From: an uncultured Collinsella sp. | GTDB lineage: Bacteria > Actinomycetota > Coriobacteriia > Coriobacteriales > Coriobacteriaceae | Reading direction: 5' to 3' | Assembly (NCBI GenBank): GCA_900768435.1 | Contig: CAAGCW010000029.1 | Location: 1-52,639 of the forward strand | Length of the DNA stretch: 52,639 nucleotides | In this document: positions 14,994 through 24,562 of the stretch, piece after piece | Layout of the letters: each line of letters starts with the position of its first letter | Position numbering within the stretch: the first letter of the stretch is position 1 | Notes under the pieces: generated by a model | Seen by the model: the letters and a program-made list of their open reading frames with translations, nothing else | The model's database searches: none | Told to the model about the DNA's origin: nothing | Translations under genes and position numbers: made by a program

Positions 14994-15755
14994 CTACGCC
15001 CCCTTTCGAGAGTTATTGGAGGTTCCGCGCGAACCGGAATCGAAGGAGGCGAGCATGCTCTTTAGTCGCTTGGTCGTCATAGTTGCTGACTGGCCGCGCT
15101 CGGCCCGGTCACCCTGCGAGGATCGCGTTCTCGGTTTGCACTCGAATCCCGCCTTCTTGAGGGCGCGGTCGATTCTGCCCGTGGCGCCTCTCACCTGGGC
15201 ACAAACACGCTCGATACGCGCGAGAAGCAGCTCGGTATCCTCCATCGGGACACGAACCTCCAGGCCGTCATCGATCCCGTAGCGGCGAAGCGTAACGTGG
15301 GAAGCCATCGGATCCATGCCCTCAAGGTCGACGTCTTCGGAAGCCTTCGAGACCGCATCGAGCGCGACCGCATCCCCCTCGACAACACTGATTGGCGCGG
15401 CGCCGGGGCACGAGGTGAGCCCTATATAAGCGGAGGCAGGGTAGACCGTCTCGGGAACGAGTTCGCAATCGAGAGTCAACTCATCGTCCACTCGTCTGGC
15501 GAAGGGAACGAGAATCTCGAACCCGGCCGGATGCTCCTTGATCTTTCCGCCCAGCATATCGGCGCGCTGCCTGCTGAGGACAGCCGATGTATCGGCCTCG
15601 GGATGGTCGAGCTTGAATGCCGCAAGAGCGAGAATTCCCCTCGGGCCCAGTTCGGAGTGCTCGGCCATGGCATCGAGAATCGTGTCCCAGCCGTGCGGAT
15701 GACCCAAAACCGCCGCGAGCATCTCGATAGGCGCTTCAATGTGGCTCTGTTGCAT
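14994..15755 (-). CDS. Unknown element protein, 253 aa, TKxLxxxL tail
   Basis: The ATG at 15755 follows GGGGAGGAATTA. The stop is four bases before the helicase ATG, so the genes are coupled. The N-terminal half is helical (IEAPIEMLAAVLGHPHGWDT), then a strand-rich part (FEILVPFARRVDDELTLDCE) and a conserved-looking helix EDTELLLARIERVCAQVRG. The C-terminus is basic and holds TTKRLKSMLASFDSGSRG, which fits the TK-x-[LI]-x3-[LI] motif also seen in three other proteins here. No known domain recognised. A role with the methylase-helicase is suggested only by position. Confidence 0.8.
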   Translation of the reverse strand: MQQSHIEAPIEMLAAVLGHPHGWDTILDAMAEHSELGPRGILALAAFKLDHPEADTSAVLSRQRADMLGGKIKEHPAGFEILVPFARRVDDELTLDCELVPETVYPASAYIGLTSCPGAAPISVVEGDAVALDAVSKASEDVDLEGMDPMASHVTLRRYGIDDGLEVRVPMEDTELLLARIERVCAQVRGATGRIDRALKKAGFECKPRTRSSQGDRAERGQSATMTTKRLKSMLASFDSGSRGTSNNSRKGA

Positions 15756-15858
15756 TAATTCCTCCCCGTCTCAGTCAACTACCCATCGATGATGGGGGAG
15801 TGTGCCCATGTCGCCCGGCGCGGGAACAAGTGTTCACCGCGGCAAGGCAGATAAGCCT

Positions 15859-16188
15859 TTAGCCTGACGCCCTATCGCCGCCAGTATCTGTCGCCTTCGG
15901 AGCCGATGCTATCTCCGCGAGTCTCGTTAGCCCCGAGGCTATCTCGACCGCGTCTGCGCCCAGCAGCCAGTCGGTGGGAACACCGAACGTCCTTGAGAGG
16001 GCCTTTAGTGAGACGGCCGAGGGCAACCTGACGCCAGTGAGCCACAGGCCGATCGAGCGCGACGATTGCCCGATCATCCCCGCAAGCTCATCCTGGTCGA
16101 TTCCCGTTGCCCTCATGAGGGCGGCCAGGCGTCGGCGAAAAAGCAGCAGGGAAGGTTCGGTTGTATACGGTCCGGGCGCGTTCTTCAT
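15859..16188 (-). CDS. XRE-family transcriptional regulator
   Basis: A 109-residue protein with a clear Cro/CI-type helix-turn-helix at about 17-72: FRRRLAALMRATGIDQDELA, then GQSSRSIGLWLTGVRLPS and LKALSRTFGVPTDWLLG, the usual end of such domains. The C-terminal 30 residues are likely disordered. It is one of only two DNA-binding regulators seen in the mobile part (with the antitoxin), so it may control the transfer genes. Its ATG at 16188 has only a weak ribosome-binding site and lies five bases after the upstream stop, so coupled translation is likely. Confidence 0.9.
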   Translation of the reverse strand: MKNAPGPYTTEPSLLLFRRRLAALMRATGIDQDELAGMIGQSSRSIGLWLTGVRLPSAVSLKALSRTFGVPTDWLLGADAVEIASGLTRLAEIASAPKATDTGGDRASG

Positions 16189-16193
16189 CTCGA

Positions 16194-16712
16194 TCAGTAC
16201 GTCCCGACGTTGAAACCCTCGCCCTTGGTGTAGTCGACGGTCACGGGAATCTCCGTCTCGTTGGGGAAGTAGACGCGGATGACCCAGTAGGGGATATCGG
16301 AGCCGTCGGGACCCATTCCAACGTTCACGTCACTCGACTCGATAAGGGTCTTCTCGGGAGCGCCGTATTCGGGTGTCAGGGACGTGAGGTACCTTGCGAC
16401 CACGTCTTGGAAACCAGTCTGGGTCATTCCCTCGGGCAGGTTATCGGGGACGGCAACAATCGAGGGGTCGACCTGCGTCGTTTCGCCCTGCCCATCCGTG
16501 GCGCCGCCTTCCGATTCATCATCCGTGCCGTAGCCATCCGCACCGACTTCACCGTCGGAGGCAGCCGAGGATTCCACCGCCGAGTTGTCATCTGTCCTGC
16601 CTGTGGGCGGAAAGAGCGCGAACGCGACGTTGATTGCGACGCATACCAGGATGATGCCTACGCAGGCGAGGATAATCCCTTTCGAATCCAGCTTCTTTCC
16701 CTTTTTGTACAT
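16194..16712 (-). CDS. Single-pass membrane protein of transfer apparatus
   Basis: A 172-residue protein, start ATG 16712 with AAAGGAAAC upstream. It has a basic N-terminus, one membrane helix at 12-33 (GIILACVGIILVCVAINVAF), an acidic Gly/Ser/Asp-rich linker (about 38-80), and a C-terminal outside domain (FQDVVARYLTSLTPEYG to FNVGTY). The topology matches VirB8/TcpC-like assembly factors of Gram-positive type IV systems, but I see no diagnostic motif, so this is a hint from topology and neighbours only. It lies between the wall hydrolase gene and the XRE gene. Confidence 0.8.
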   Translation of the reverse strand: MYKKGKKLDSKGIILACVGIILVCVAINVAFALFPPTGRTDDNSAVESSAASDGEVGADGYGTDDESEGGATDGQGETTQVDPSIVAVPDNLPEGMTQTGFQDVVARYLTSLTPEYGAPEKTLIESSDVNVGMGPDGSDIPYWVIRVYFPNETEIPVTVDYTKGEGFNVGTY

Positions 16713-16737
16713 AGCGATGTTTCCTTTCCCTTGTTGG

Positions 16738-18564
16738 CTATTTGAGTTCGACTCCGCCTATCCATCCCCAGTAGACTCCTGAGCCCTTACCGTAGAAGGC
16801 AATGAACTCATCGAGCGTCTTGGTGGTGATTGCACCTTCGTTGCTCATGACCTTGCCGTCACCGATGTAGATGCCGACATGGCCATAGAGAAGTCCGGGG
16901 GTGCCGGTGCCCGGATGGCTCGCGTCACCGACGATCATGCCGACTTTGAGGTCGGCGGGGTTGTTGCTATGACACCATGCCTTGACCATGTCGCAGGCGT
17001 TTCCACCGAAGGAGCCTACACCAGCCGCCTTGAATACGTTTGTCACCCACGCGGCACACCAGTTCAGGCCGGGTGAGGGCGTAGACTTGCAGGCGTTGAC
17101 GACGGCGAGCTGGCTTCCCGTGGCGCCCGCGAGACCCTGGCCCGAGCCGCCGAGGGTGCCGGACGTGATGGCGTTGTAGAAGTACTGCGCGTTGGTGTAT
17201 CTCGGTTCCCAACCGGAGGGCTTGCCCCCCACCATGGCGCACCGCTCCCAGCCCATGGCGTAGATCTTCGTCGCGGCCTCGAGATCGGTCGCATCCATGA
17301 ATGTTTGGTAGTTGTACTTGCCGTTGGCGCTGTGAAACGAGCCCCACTCATCGTGGTCCGACCAGAACTCTAGCTGGACATCGAGTTCGTACCAGTTCTT
17401 GCCCTTCTCCTTGGCGAACTGAGCAAGGCGAAGGCGACGCCCTCCGTCCCACTGGCCGATGCCCACTGCCTTGTTATAGACGGAGCCCCTCGCGATAATC
17501 TCGTCGTTGGTGCAAGGGCTGATGCCCTCTTCCCAATAGGCATAGGAGCCCTTCACCTGGTCGGCCAACGGATAAATCTTATGATTTGAGGATCCAGCAG
17601 ACTCAAGGCAGTAGTTGCCCATGATGGCGGCGGCATGGATGTCGTCGCAACCGTGGTCTTTGAGGTACAGGTAGATGGTGAGCTCGTCGCCGTCCAGGCT
17701 GCCGCCGTTGCTCGCCCCTCCCGCCTGCTGTCCGAACTGCACGAGCCCTAGCGACGAGGCGAGGATCGCCCCCATGAGCAGAAGGCCGCCGAGGGAGAGC
17801 AGCGAGGCGAATAGGGCGATCCTGTTCTTCCATTCCCTGAGGGAGAGAAGCTGCTTTCTGCCCTTACGGCCCTTGAATAGCTTTCGGGAGAGCTTGTCGC
17901 CGACGGCGCGCCCCGCCTTCTTGCTAAGGGAGGCCTGCTTGAGGGCGACCTTCCTCTTCCTACGTAAAACCATCTTTCGATGGTCCTTGAGCTTTTTGAC
18001 GGCGGCCGGGTCCTTCTTGAATGAACCCGGCCGGCGCTTCATAAGGATGTCGAGCTCGACCGCATTGGCGCGCTTAAGTGTCTTGGAGGCGCTACCGGCA
18101 ATCGGGGCGACGGGGACCGTAGCCACCTTTTTCGCGAGCGATGAGGATGCCAGGAGCTGGGCCGAGGGCGTTGCGCCCGACACAGCGGCCCCGCGTCGGG
18201 AAGACGAGGCCATGCCGGAGGGGGAGAAACCCGATCCCTCCGAGTTATCTGTGTCGGGCGCATCGGCTTCGGATGCCCCTGCTATGGATGATTTCGCGAC
18301 TGACGCGAAGGTGCCGCCGTATGAGGCGGCGCCCGCGGCGGCGGATGCCGCACGCGAGCGCGTCGATTTCTGGGCGCTGAGACGGGAAAAGTCAGAGGAG
18401 CCGGATCGCGACCTGTTCGGACGCGGCGAGGACCCTTCCCATGCGGAAGCGCGCCGCGACTCGGCTTCGAGCACGGCGGGCACGGTGCCCGTACGCCGGC
18501 TGGCGGCGGTACGGGCATCCGCATGGGCAAGGTTTGAGCTATATCTCGTCGAGCGCGGTTGCAT
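16738..18564 (-). CDS. VirB1-like two-domain peptidoglycan hydrolase
   Basis: A 608-residue protein that likely opens the cell wall for the conjugation channel. Residues 1-245 are a Ser/Ala/Arg-rich and then Lys/Arg-rich cytoplasmic region. A membrane helix follows at about 248-275 (ASLLSLGGLLLMGAILASSLG). Next is a phage-tail-lysozyme-like domain (about 290-440) beginning DGDELTIYLYLKDHGCDDIH with the Glu of YCLESAG as candidate catalytic residue. The C-terminal NlpC/P60 or CHAP-like domain (about 460-608) has the nucleophile C503 (NWCAAWVTN) and H562 (YGHVGIYIGDG). This lysozyme plus peptidase pairing is the same idea as CwlT of ICEBs1 and PrgK of pCF10. The long basic N-terminus is unusual. 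The ATG is three bases after the virB4 stop. Confidence 0.9.
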   Translation of the reverse strand: MQPRSTRYSSNLAHADARTAASRRTGTVPAVLEAESRRASAWEGSSPRPNRSRSGSSDFSRLSAQKSTRSRAASAAAGAASYGGTFASVAKSSIAGASEADAPDTDNSEGSGFSPSGMASSSRRGAAVSGATPSAQLLASSSLAKKVATVPVAPIAGSASKTLKRANAVELDILMKRRPGSFKKDPAAVKKLKDHRKMVLRRKRKVALKQASLSKKAGRAVGDKLSRKLFKGRKGRKQLLSLREWKNRIALFASLLSLGGLLLMGAILASSLGLVQFGQQAGGASNGGSLDGDELTIYLYLKDHGCDDIHAAAIMGNYCLESAGSSNHKIYPLADQVKGSYAYWEEGISPCTNDEIIARGSVYNKAVGIGQWDGGRRLRLAQFAKEKGKNWYELDVQLEFWSDHDEWGSFHSANGKYNYQTFMDATDLEAATKIYAMGWERCAMVGGKPSGWEPRYTNAQYFYNAITSGTLGGSGQGLAGATGSQLAVVNACKSTPSPGLNWCAAWVTNVFKAAGVGSFGGNACDMVKAWCHSNNPADLKVGMIVGDASHPGTGTPGLLYGHVGIYIGDGKVMSNEGAITTKTLDEFIAFYGKGSGVYWGWIGGVELK

Positions 18565-18567
18565 CTA

Positions 18568-21500
18568 CTAGCCTACGAAACCGGAGCCGTCGGCATATTC
18601 GTTGAGGCCCTCGGGGCTGATCTCGTCGGGGCTGGCGAACATGCCGCCGACGTCCTCACCGCTGTCATTCTGATATTTCATCAGGGTGGACATAGCGCTT
18701 GCGACCGATGCGCTACCAAATTGCTGGTCCGCCTGCGGCTGGGGAGCGGCAGCCGCCTGGGAAGCGGCCTGGGCGCGATGGCGCTGCGCTGCACGCTGGT
18801 TCGGATACATGCCGTTGGGCTGCGCGAAGCTCGTCGCGGGGGCCTGCTGGGCAGGGGAGGAAGGCGCCGGCTGCTGAGTGGCCTGCGTCTGGATGCTCGG
18901 ACGAGGCGCCGAGTCCATCTGCTGCTGACGGGCGCCGTTTGACCAGGAGCCCGGCTGCGTATTGAGATCTTCGGCAGGCTGAGCCTGCTCGGGAGCGGGC
19001 GCGGGCTGAGGCTTCACCTCGGCCTCGAGCCCGTTCGCGCGCTCCGACATTGCCACGAGCGCCGGCAGCGTGTAGCCGACCTCGGAGCCGGAGAGGGCCA
19101 CCGTGCCGTTCGAGAAGGCGATATCACCGGAGGGTTCGTTTCCGAGCGTGACCCCGACAGAGGACAGCGCGAGGGCGAAATCATCGAAATGGGTGTCACT
19201 CTCACGGGTGAAGACCTGATCGATTGCATTCAGGACAAGGTCCTTGAGCTCCGATTCGGCCTGTGCGCGCAGCTCCTCCTCGGTCGGGAGTCGGCGGGTG
19301 TTGAAGCGCGAGAAGTCCGCGCCCTCCTGGAAGTCACGAATATCCATATCTTCCATCCTTTCCTTATTGGCGGTAACCGCGTTCCGGTTACCGCCGCCGT
19401 TGAAACCAAATTGGCCACTCGCAGGCCGTGTACCGGGTCGTGGGCGCGACGGGGGAGCCATGTGCGCAGGTGACGGAACGTTACGGCCGATTTCATCGCG
19501 CGTGGATCGCGGAGTCGAAGACGGGGCGTCCTCAGGCTCGTCGAGCGCGGCGACGTCTGGGTTTGCCGCCGTCGACTTGACTGCACGGCGCTTGATATCG
19601 GCGGGACGGGTCGTGCAGATGTCGTAGAGCGTCGGGCAGATCTTCGAGTCAATCTGGAAGTCGAAATGCACCACGCGATTCTTGAAAACATAGAGACCCT
19701 CGCCGGGATGTGCGGTAGCCAAAACCTTCGTCTGGCTCTCGGAGAGATTGAACAGCTCTTGGAAGTCGGGGAGGAGGTCGCTTGTCTGCTGCAGAATCGT
19801 CACGAAGGGCGAGTTCTGGAACATATAGCGTGTCTCCTCACTGTTGAGGACGCGCGAGAGGTTCTGCGTGATGGCATTGATGTAGAAGTCCCATTTACCG
19901 CCGCGCGTGAAGAAGCGGTCGATCTGGCTGCGGGCGTAGGGGCTGTCGAGCAGGAGCTGGAACTCGTCGATGATGAGCCAGGTTCGCCTGCCGGCACGGC
20001 GGTTCGCCGAGACGCGAACCCAGATGTGGTCGAGGATGATGAGCAGTGCCAGCGGCTTGAGCTCGCTGGACAGCTCGTGCAGGTCGAAACACACGAGATT
20101 CGATTGGAGGTTCACGTTCGTCGGATGGTTGAACAGCGACAGCGTACCCGTGACATAGCGGCGAATGAGCTTAGCCAAGTCGCGGGCGTCGCGCATGTCA
20201 GAGCCCTGCTCGGACATCAGGAAGTCGTAGATATCCTGGAGCGTCGGAAGGTTCTCGGGTCTCGGGTCGTCCAAGTACCGGTTGTATGCGTATGCGGCGG
20301 CGGCGTCGAGGACGTTTGCCTGGGCATCGTTGACGCTGCTTGCCATCATGCGGACGAGCGACTGGATGAAGGACACCTTCGCGGGCACGGGGGAGGACTT
20401 CGTCTCCGGATCGTCCGAGCCGTATGCAAGGGAGATGTCGAGGGGGTTGATGAAGTCGCCGGAATTCTCGGCGATGCGGATGACCTGGCCGCCCAGATAC
20501 TCGGTGGGCGTGACGTACTCGCCCTCGGGGTCAATCGTGATCACGTCGTCGTCCGGATGCTTCAGGTGCACAGGGATAATGCGCGTGATCTTCGAATTGA
20601 ATGACTTGCCGGATCGGGGCTGTGCCAGCGTGAAGCTGTTCGTGTGCTCATGGGACACGGGGTCGTAGACGATGAACGATCTGGTCTCGGCGTTGAGGCC
20701 CATGATGTTACCGCCCGGATCGTTCATCTCGGCGGCAACGAACATCAGCATGTGTGACAGGGGGTCCGTGGTCAGCGTTCGCTCATACGGAATGTAGGGG
20801 GCGCCGATCGGCAGGGCGGTCGAGAAGGACTCCTCGCGAAGGGCCCGCCATGAATCGGGATAGGGCTTCCTGTGAGTGGAGAACACCTTCTCCACCTCGC
20901 GGCAGGCCTCCTCGAGTTCAGTCTCCGTGCGCCCCTGGACGGTCACGACGGTCGTGACGCCAAAGGCGTGCATCTCCGCGCTCTCAAGGTCGTCTCGGAA
21001 CGCCTCGGCGTCCTCCTGGGCCTCGCGCATCGCGGGCGGCATGTTGTTCTGGTCGACGAAGTAGCCGACCTCGGGACGGCTTGTATTGAACTGATAGGTG
21101 TTGTTCTCCTCGGTAATCTCGTGCAGGTGGTTCTCGGCGGCTGAAATTGCCGCGGAGAACTCCCAGGGACGGATATGCCATGCGACGGTGAGGTCGTAGG
21201 GCAGGCCCGTCAGATCCGAGATAAAGGAGTCCTTCATGGTCTTACCGTAACCGTCGAGGGTTACGTCGTAGGTCTTAACCCAGCGACGGCCGACGATCAT
21301 GCGCGGGTCACCACGGTAGCCGTCTGCGGTGAGGACGGAGGAGGGTGCCACGAGCTCGCGAGTCGTCAGGCCGACGGTCCCGGACAGGCGCTCGAAGTTC
21401 GCCGTGCCCGGAGTGTCATCCTGGCGCGTCATGGTCTGGATGATGTCAAGGCGCTGCTGGCCGTCGAGGACGTGTGCGTCGGAACCGAGGTCGCGCATGA

Positions 21501-22212
21501 AGCGCAGGAAGGAATCCGCCTCCTGGGACAGCCGGGGCACCGCACGCTCCAGCGTGTCGGCGGTAACGGCAATCGTGATGATGCGGTCGCGGCGCACCGA
21601 GCGGGATGACTTGGCGAGCATGGAGCGGGTCCACGCGTTGTACTCACGGCGCAGGACGTTGCCGCGCTCGTCGCCTGGAACCTCGCGGAACAGCAGGTCA
21701 GAAGCGAACTCCTCCGGGCTCACACGCTTGTTCATGATGAAGATGCCGAGACGAACCGTATGGTCGAGCGAGTCGAGGTATCCCGCCCACGCCTCGCGAA
21801 CGAGATACTGGTCCTCGGGTCGCGCCCCCTGATAGTTGACGTCATCGACGCGAAGGGCGATGGAGTAGGTCTCGCTGTCGATGCGCATGACGCCGTCAAC
21901 CGTGAGCAACTCGTAGGGGACGAGTTTCGTGGTCGACCACTTAGGCTGGACGAGCTTCACATCGGTCGAGAGCGCAGTGTTGACGCCCAGCTCCATCTGT
22001 TCCTCGTCAGTCGCCCAAGAAGATCCGAGGGGGATGGATGGCACATCGGCACCGTATTTCGCGACATACTTGTCACGCTTCTTCTTCAGCTTTTTCAGGC
22101 GTTTGTCCATCTGACGCACGCCCTTCTGCCAACCGGCCTCGAGAGCGTTCGCGCGGCGCTGCTCGGCCTCGGCAATCTCTCGTTCGAGATCGTCAATAGT
22201 CAGTTTGCTCAT
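18568..22212 (-). CDS. virB4: VirB4-family conjugation ATPase
   Basis: A 1214-residue ATPase that powers assembly and function of the type IV channel. Residues 1-50 are a charged coiled coil. The CagE/VirB4 N-domain follows (about 100-480), then the ATPase core with Walker A QPRSGKSFNSK (K536; note PRSGKS instead of the usual GSGKS) and Walker B RRTWLIIDEFQLLL near 748. Residues after about 890 are a long Pro/Ala/Gln-rich tail, which makes the protein some 400 residues longer than simple VirB4. The start overlaps the upstream stop (ATGA). Confidence 0.95.
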   Translation of the reverse strand: MSKLTIDDLEREIAEAEQRRANALEAGWQKGVRQMDKRLKKLKKKRDKYVAKYGADVPSIPLGSSWATDEEQMELGVNTALSTDVKLVQPKWSTTKLVPYELLTVDGVMRIDSETYSIALRVDDVNYQGARPEDQYLVREAWAGYLDSLDHTVRLGIFIMNKRVSPEEFASDLLFREVPGDERGNVLRREYNAWTRSMLAKSSRSVRRDRIITIAVTADTLERAVPRLSQEADSFLRFMRDLGSDAHVLDGQQRLDIIQTMTRQDDTPGTANFERLSGTVGLTTRELVAPSSVLTADGYRGDPRMIVGRRWVKTYDVTLDGYGKTMKDSFISDLTGLPYDLTVAWHIRPWEFSAAISAAENHLHEITEENNTYQFNTSRPEVGYFVDQNNMPPAMREAQEDAEAFRDDLESAEMHAFGVTTVVTVQGRTETELEEACREVEKVFSTHRKPYPDSWRALREESFSTALPIGAPYIPYERTLTTDPLSHMLMFVAAEMNDPGGNIMGLNAETRSFIVYDPVSHEHTNSFTLAQPRSGKSFNSKITRIIPVHLKHPDDDVITIDPEGEYVTPTEYLGGQVIRIAENSGDFINPLDISLAYGSDDPETKSSPVPAKVSFIQSLVRMMASSVNDAQANVLDAAAAYAYNRYLDDPRPENLPTLQDIYDFLMSEQGSDMRDARDLAKLIRRYVTGTLSLFNHPTNVNLQSNLVCFDLHELSSELKPLALLIILDHIWVRVSANRRAGRRTWLIIDEFQLLLDSPYARSQIDRFFTRGGKWDFYINAITQNLSRVLNSEETRYMFQNSPFVTILQQTSDLLPDFQELFNLSESQTKVLATAHPGEGLYVFKNRVVHFDFQIDSKICPTLYDICTTRPADIKRRAVKSTAANPDVAALDEPEDAPSSTPRSTRDEIGRNVPSPAHMAPPSRPRPGTRPASGQFGFNGGGNRNAVTANKERMEDMDIRDFQEGADFSRFNTRRLPTEEELRAQAESELKDLVLNAIDQVFTRESDTHFDDFALALSSVGVTLGNEPSGDIAFSNGTVALSGSEVGYTLPALVAMSERANGLEAEVKPQPAPAPEQAQPAEDLNTQPGSWSNGARQQQMDSAPRPSIQTQATQQPAPSSPAQQAPATSFAQPNGMYPNQRAAQRHRAQAASQAAAAPQPQADQQFGSASVASAMSTLMKYQNDSGEDVGGMFASPDEISPEGLNEYADGSGFVG

Positions 22213-22679
22213 CTAGGGTTTCTCCCATCGTTTCTCACGGAGGCCTCAGCCATCGCCTGGGCGATTCCCGCCGGCACGGCCTCCTGTTCCAACTTCCTCG
22301 CCTTCCTTGCTGCCTTATCGCGGCGTTTCTGATCGCGCACTTCGGCCTTCGTCTTCTTCGGAACAGCCACCTCGAAAGTCGGAACTGCGAGCGTGAGCTG
22401 ATCGGGCTCGGCGCGGTCCTTCAGCATAAGAGGAAGCCATTTCTCGGACTTGAGGCCGTGGTGCGAATGGAGGCCAATGACGCCGATTGCCACGCAAATC
22501 GGTATCACCGTGTAGGTGACAATATCGAGGCTCCAGCCCCATGCGTAGACGCCGTATATGCCGACCGACACGACAGCGACGGCGCCGAGCGCGGCTATGG
22601 CTGAACGCTTGGAAAAGCGCCCGAAGATGTTTCTCGCGACGTAGTTGTTGATGTCGTCGCGTACGAATGTCTCAGCCAT
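22209..22679 (-). CDS. PrgI/VirB3-like membrane protein
   Basis: A 156-residue protein; the ATG at 22679 follows GGGAAGGTAGTGAA and is preferred to the longer frame. It has two adjacent membrane helices (about 30-52, AIAALGAVAVVSVGIYGVYAWG, and 56-76, VTYTVIPICVAIGVIG), then HSHHGLKSEKWLPLMLKDR, as in PrgI-family proteins, and a basic C-terminal tail. Its place immediately before virB4 is the standard VirB3/PrgI position. Confidence 0.85.
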   Translation of the reverse strand: MAETFVRDDINNYVARNIFGRFSKRSAIAALGAVAVVSVGIYGVYAWGWSLDIVTYTVIPICVAIGVIGLHSHHGLKSEKWLPLMLKDRAEPDQLTLAVPTFEVAVPKKTKAEVRDQKRRDKAARKARKLEQEAVPAGIAQAMAEASVRNDGRNPR

Positions 22680-22692
22680 TTCACTACCTTCC

Positions 22693-24297
22693 CTAGACAA
22701 GGCCAAACAGGCTGTTGGCAACGACCTTTGACTTGTTCACGATTTCCGTAATGCAAAGAACCGAACACATCGACGGAATGAGCGCGGCCGCGGCGCCCCC
22801 GAAACCATTTAGGGTGCTCGTATCGGACGTGATGGGGGCAATAAGTTCGGTTGCGACCGTATTGATGAGGGGAATCATGCCAATCGCGATGACAATCATC
22901 ACTGCCTGGAAACAGACCGCAGCGAAACGCTTGAGATAGCCGACGCCCATGGGCCTTGATTTGTCGTCAGCAAAGAACGATAGACAAAGGGGGCTTGCTG
23001 CGGCCCTTAAATAGATTTCGCCTACACGTACGAAGATAGTCGTCAGCACGGTGAATAGGCAGGCTACGCAGGCAACAAGTGAGACGATGGCGAGAATGAG
23101 AAGGATAAACGAAGTTCCAGCCTGTGCGTAAGTCAGGGCGTCGAATGATTTGATCACCTGGTCTTTTATGCCAATGGAGTTGGTAGTATCGATCCCCATT
23201 GATGCAAGCGTACTATTCACGATGCCCACAAGGTGTTGAGCGAGAACGTATACGGCTGCACAGATGTCCATCGCGTGGATGATGAGGGTGTAGCTCACCG
23301 CGAACATCATGACGACGAAGGCGAGGCTTGCCATGATATCGACGCCGGCCATCTTGCGGCGAACATCCAACTGATGCATGAGGGCGACGCCGAAGGTCAG
23401 GCCGAGAAACGCCATGGCATAGGGCTGGAAAGCGCCTTTCGAAAGTTTCGACGCCATAGTGTAGAACTGGCCGAAAGGACCATTGGTAAAGTCGGATGTG
23501 AATGCAGAATTCGCCGTAGAGGACACTAGCGAAATGCACCATTCTGCAAGGCTCGTGGCGCTTTCCGCAAGCCCACGGCAGAAGGTCCACACCAGATTTT
23601 CAGCAGAATACTTGAAGAAGTTAAAATCTAGGGCAAACTTTGGCGGATTATCCTTGATTAGCTGATTCTCCATGTCTTCCGGGTCCTTTGCAGCCGAATC
23701 TTTATCAGTATTCGGTTTTCCGCCTGTTCCACTGGATTCCTGTCCGGTTGACGCATCTTTTGCTATCTCCCATCCATCAGGGGCCCAACTTGGCGCTAGG
23801 CTCTTGAGATATTTACTGTCGCTCAAACTTCCATCGAGTTTTTTTGTTTTTGCGGCTTTTGAACTTACAGTTTTACCGTTCTTATCGACATAAACCGGAC
23901 CGTAAAGATTTGCCCCTCCGTTTCCGATTTTCACCTCATATCTAATTTCGTGAGCGGTGATTCCGTCGTGTTTAAAGTCTATGAACTTGTCATTTTTAAT
24001 ATCCGACCAACGAATAACAACGTAGCGCTTAGAGTCTGTTGTCTGAAAGCCTGAAATATCCAGCGAGTCTCTTACGGACCACTGGCCCTTTTGCGCGGCA
24101 TATGCGATACCGGACATCGCGCAGCCCAGCACCAACAGGACAACGCTGATAACCGCGAAGCGGAAGATGTCCTCAGACCACCTTATATGCCGCTTGTCAT
24201 ATTCAAATTCGTCATACGGGTCTGTTGGCCCGGGCGACGCAGCACCACCGATAGGGGAGCCGGCCGCGAAGGCGAGCAGCCTCTCTCGGATCTCCAT
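22693..24297 (-). CDS. VirB6/TrbL-like polytopic channel protein
   Basis: A 534-residue membrane protein. The start at 24297 overlaps the stop of the upstream gene (TAATG), so coupled translation is clear. One membrane helix lies near residue 40-60 (FAVISVVLLVLGCAMSGIAY), followed by an extracytoplasmic domain of about 150 residues. Five or more helices fill the C-terminal half, including FVVMMFAVSYTLIIHAMDIC and ILLILAIVSLVACVACLFTV. The segment EIYLRAAASPLCLSFFADD is typical of the VirB6/TrbL family in Gram-positive elements. The base composition of 23,500-24,060 is visibly more AT-rich than its neighbours. Confidence 0.9.
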   Translation of the reverse strand: MEIRERLLAFAAGSPIGGAASPGPTDPYDEFEYDKRHIRWSEDIFRFAVISVVLLVLGCAMSGIAYAAQKGQWSVRDSLDISGFQTTDSKRYVVIRWSDIKNDKFIDFKHDGITAHEIRYEVKIGNGGANLYGPVYVDKNGKTVSSKAAKTKKLDGSLSDSKYLKSLAPSWAPDGWEIAKDASTGQESSGTGGKPNTDKDSAAKDPEDMENQLIKDNPPKFALDFNFFKYSAENLVWTFCRGLAESATSLAEWCISLVSSTANSAFTSDFTNGPFGQFYTMASKLSKGAFQPYAMAFLGLTFGVALMHQLDVRRKMAGVDIMASLAFVVMMFAVSYTLIIHAMDICAAVYVLAQHLVGIVNSTLASMGIDTTNSIGIKDQVIKSFDALTYAQAGTSFILLILAIVSLVACVACLFTVLTTIFVRVGEIYLRAAASPLCLSFFADDKSRPMGVGYLKRFAAVCFQAVMIVIAIGMIPLINTVATELIAPITSDTSTLNGFGGAAAALIPSMCSVLCITEIVNKSKVVANSLFGLV

Positions 24298-24515
24298 TAT
24301 CCTAGGATGCCGTTGAACAGCTGGGAGATGATATGGGAGAAGCCGCAGCCGGCGATAAAGACGCCAGCGAGAACCTGCCACCACTCGGTACCGTGGCCGG
24401 GGCGCCCCTTAGTCTTCTCCTCGAGCAGATTATAGACACCCCACAAGGCAAACAGAGAGCCGCCAGCGATCATGACGTTCTCGAATTTGGTAACGAGATC
24501 AGCAAGCTGTTCCAT
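24297..24515 (-). CDS. Maff2-family pilin-like protein (VirB2 position)
   Basis: A 72-residue protein with two membrane helices (about 13-30, MIAGGSLFALWGVYNLLEE, and 46-67, QVLAGVFIAGCGFSHIISQL). The WGVYNLLE stretch followed by a Gly-rich turn and a second hydrophobic helix matches Maff2-type proteins of Firmicutes ICEs, which occupy the VirB2/TrbC place. The ATG at 24515 follows AAGGAA. No signal peptide cleavage site is obvious. It is translationally coupled to the virB6-like gene. Confidence 0.85.
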   Translation of the reverse strand: MEQLADLVTKFENVMIAGGSLFALWGVYNLLEEKTKGRPGHGTEWWQVLAGVFIAGCGFSHIISQLFNGILG

Positions 24516-24562
24516 TGAAGATTTCCTTCCCTTAAGGATAGTTGATACCTATTCACGCGCCC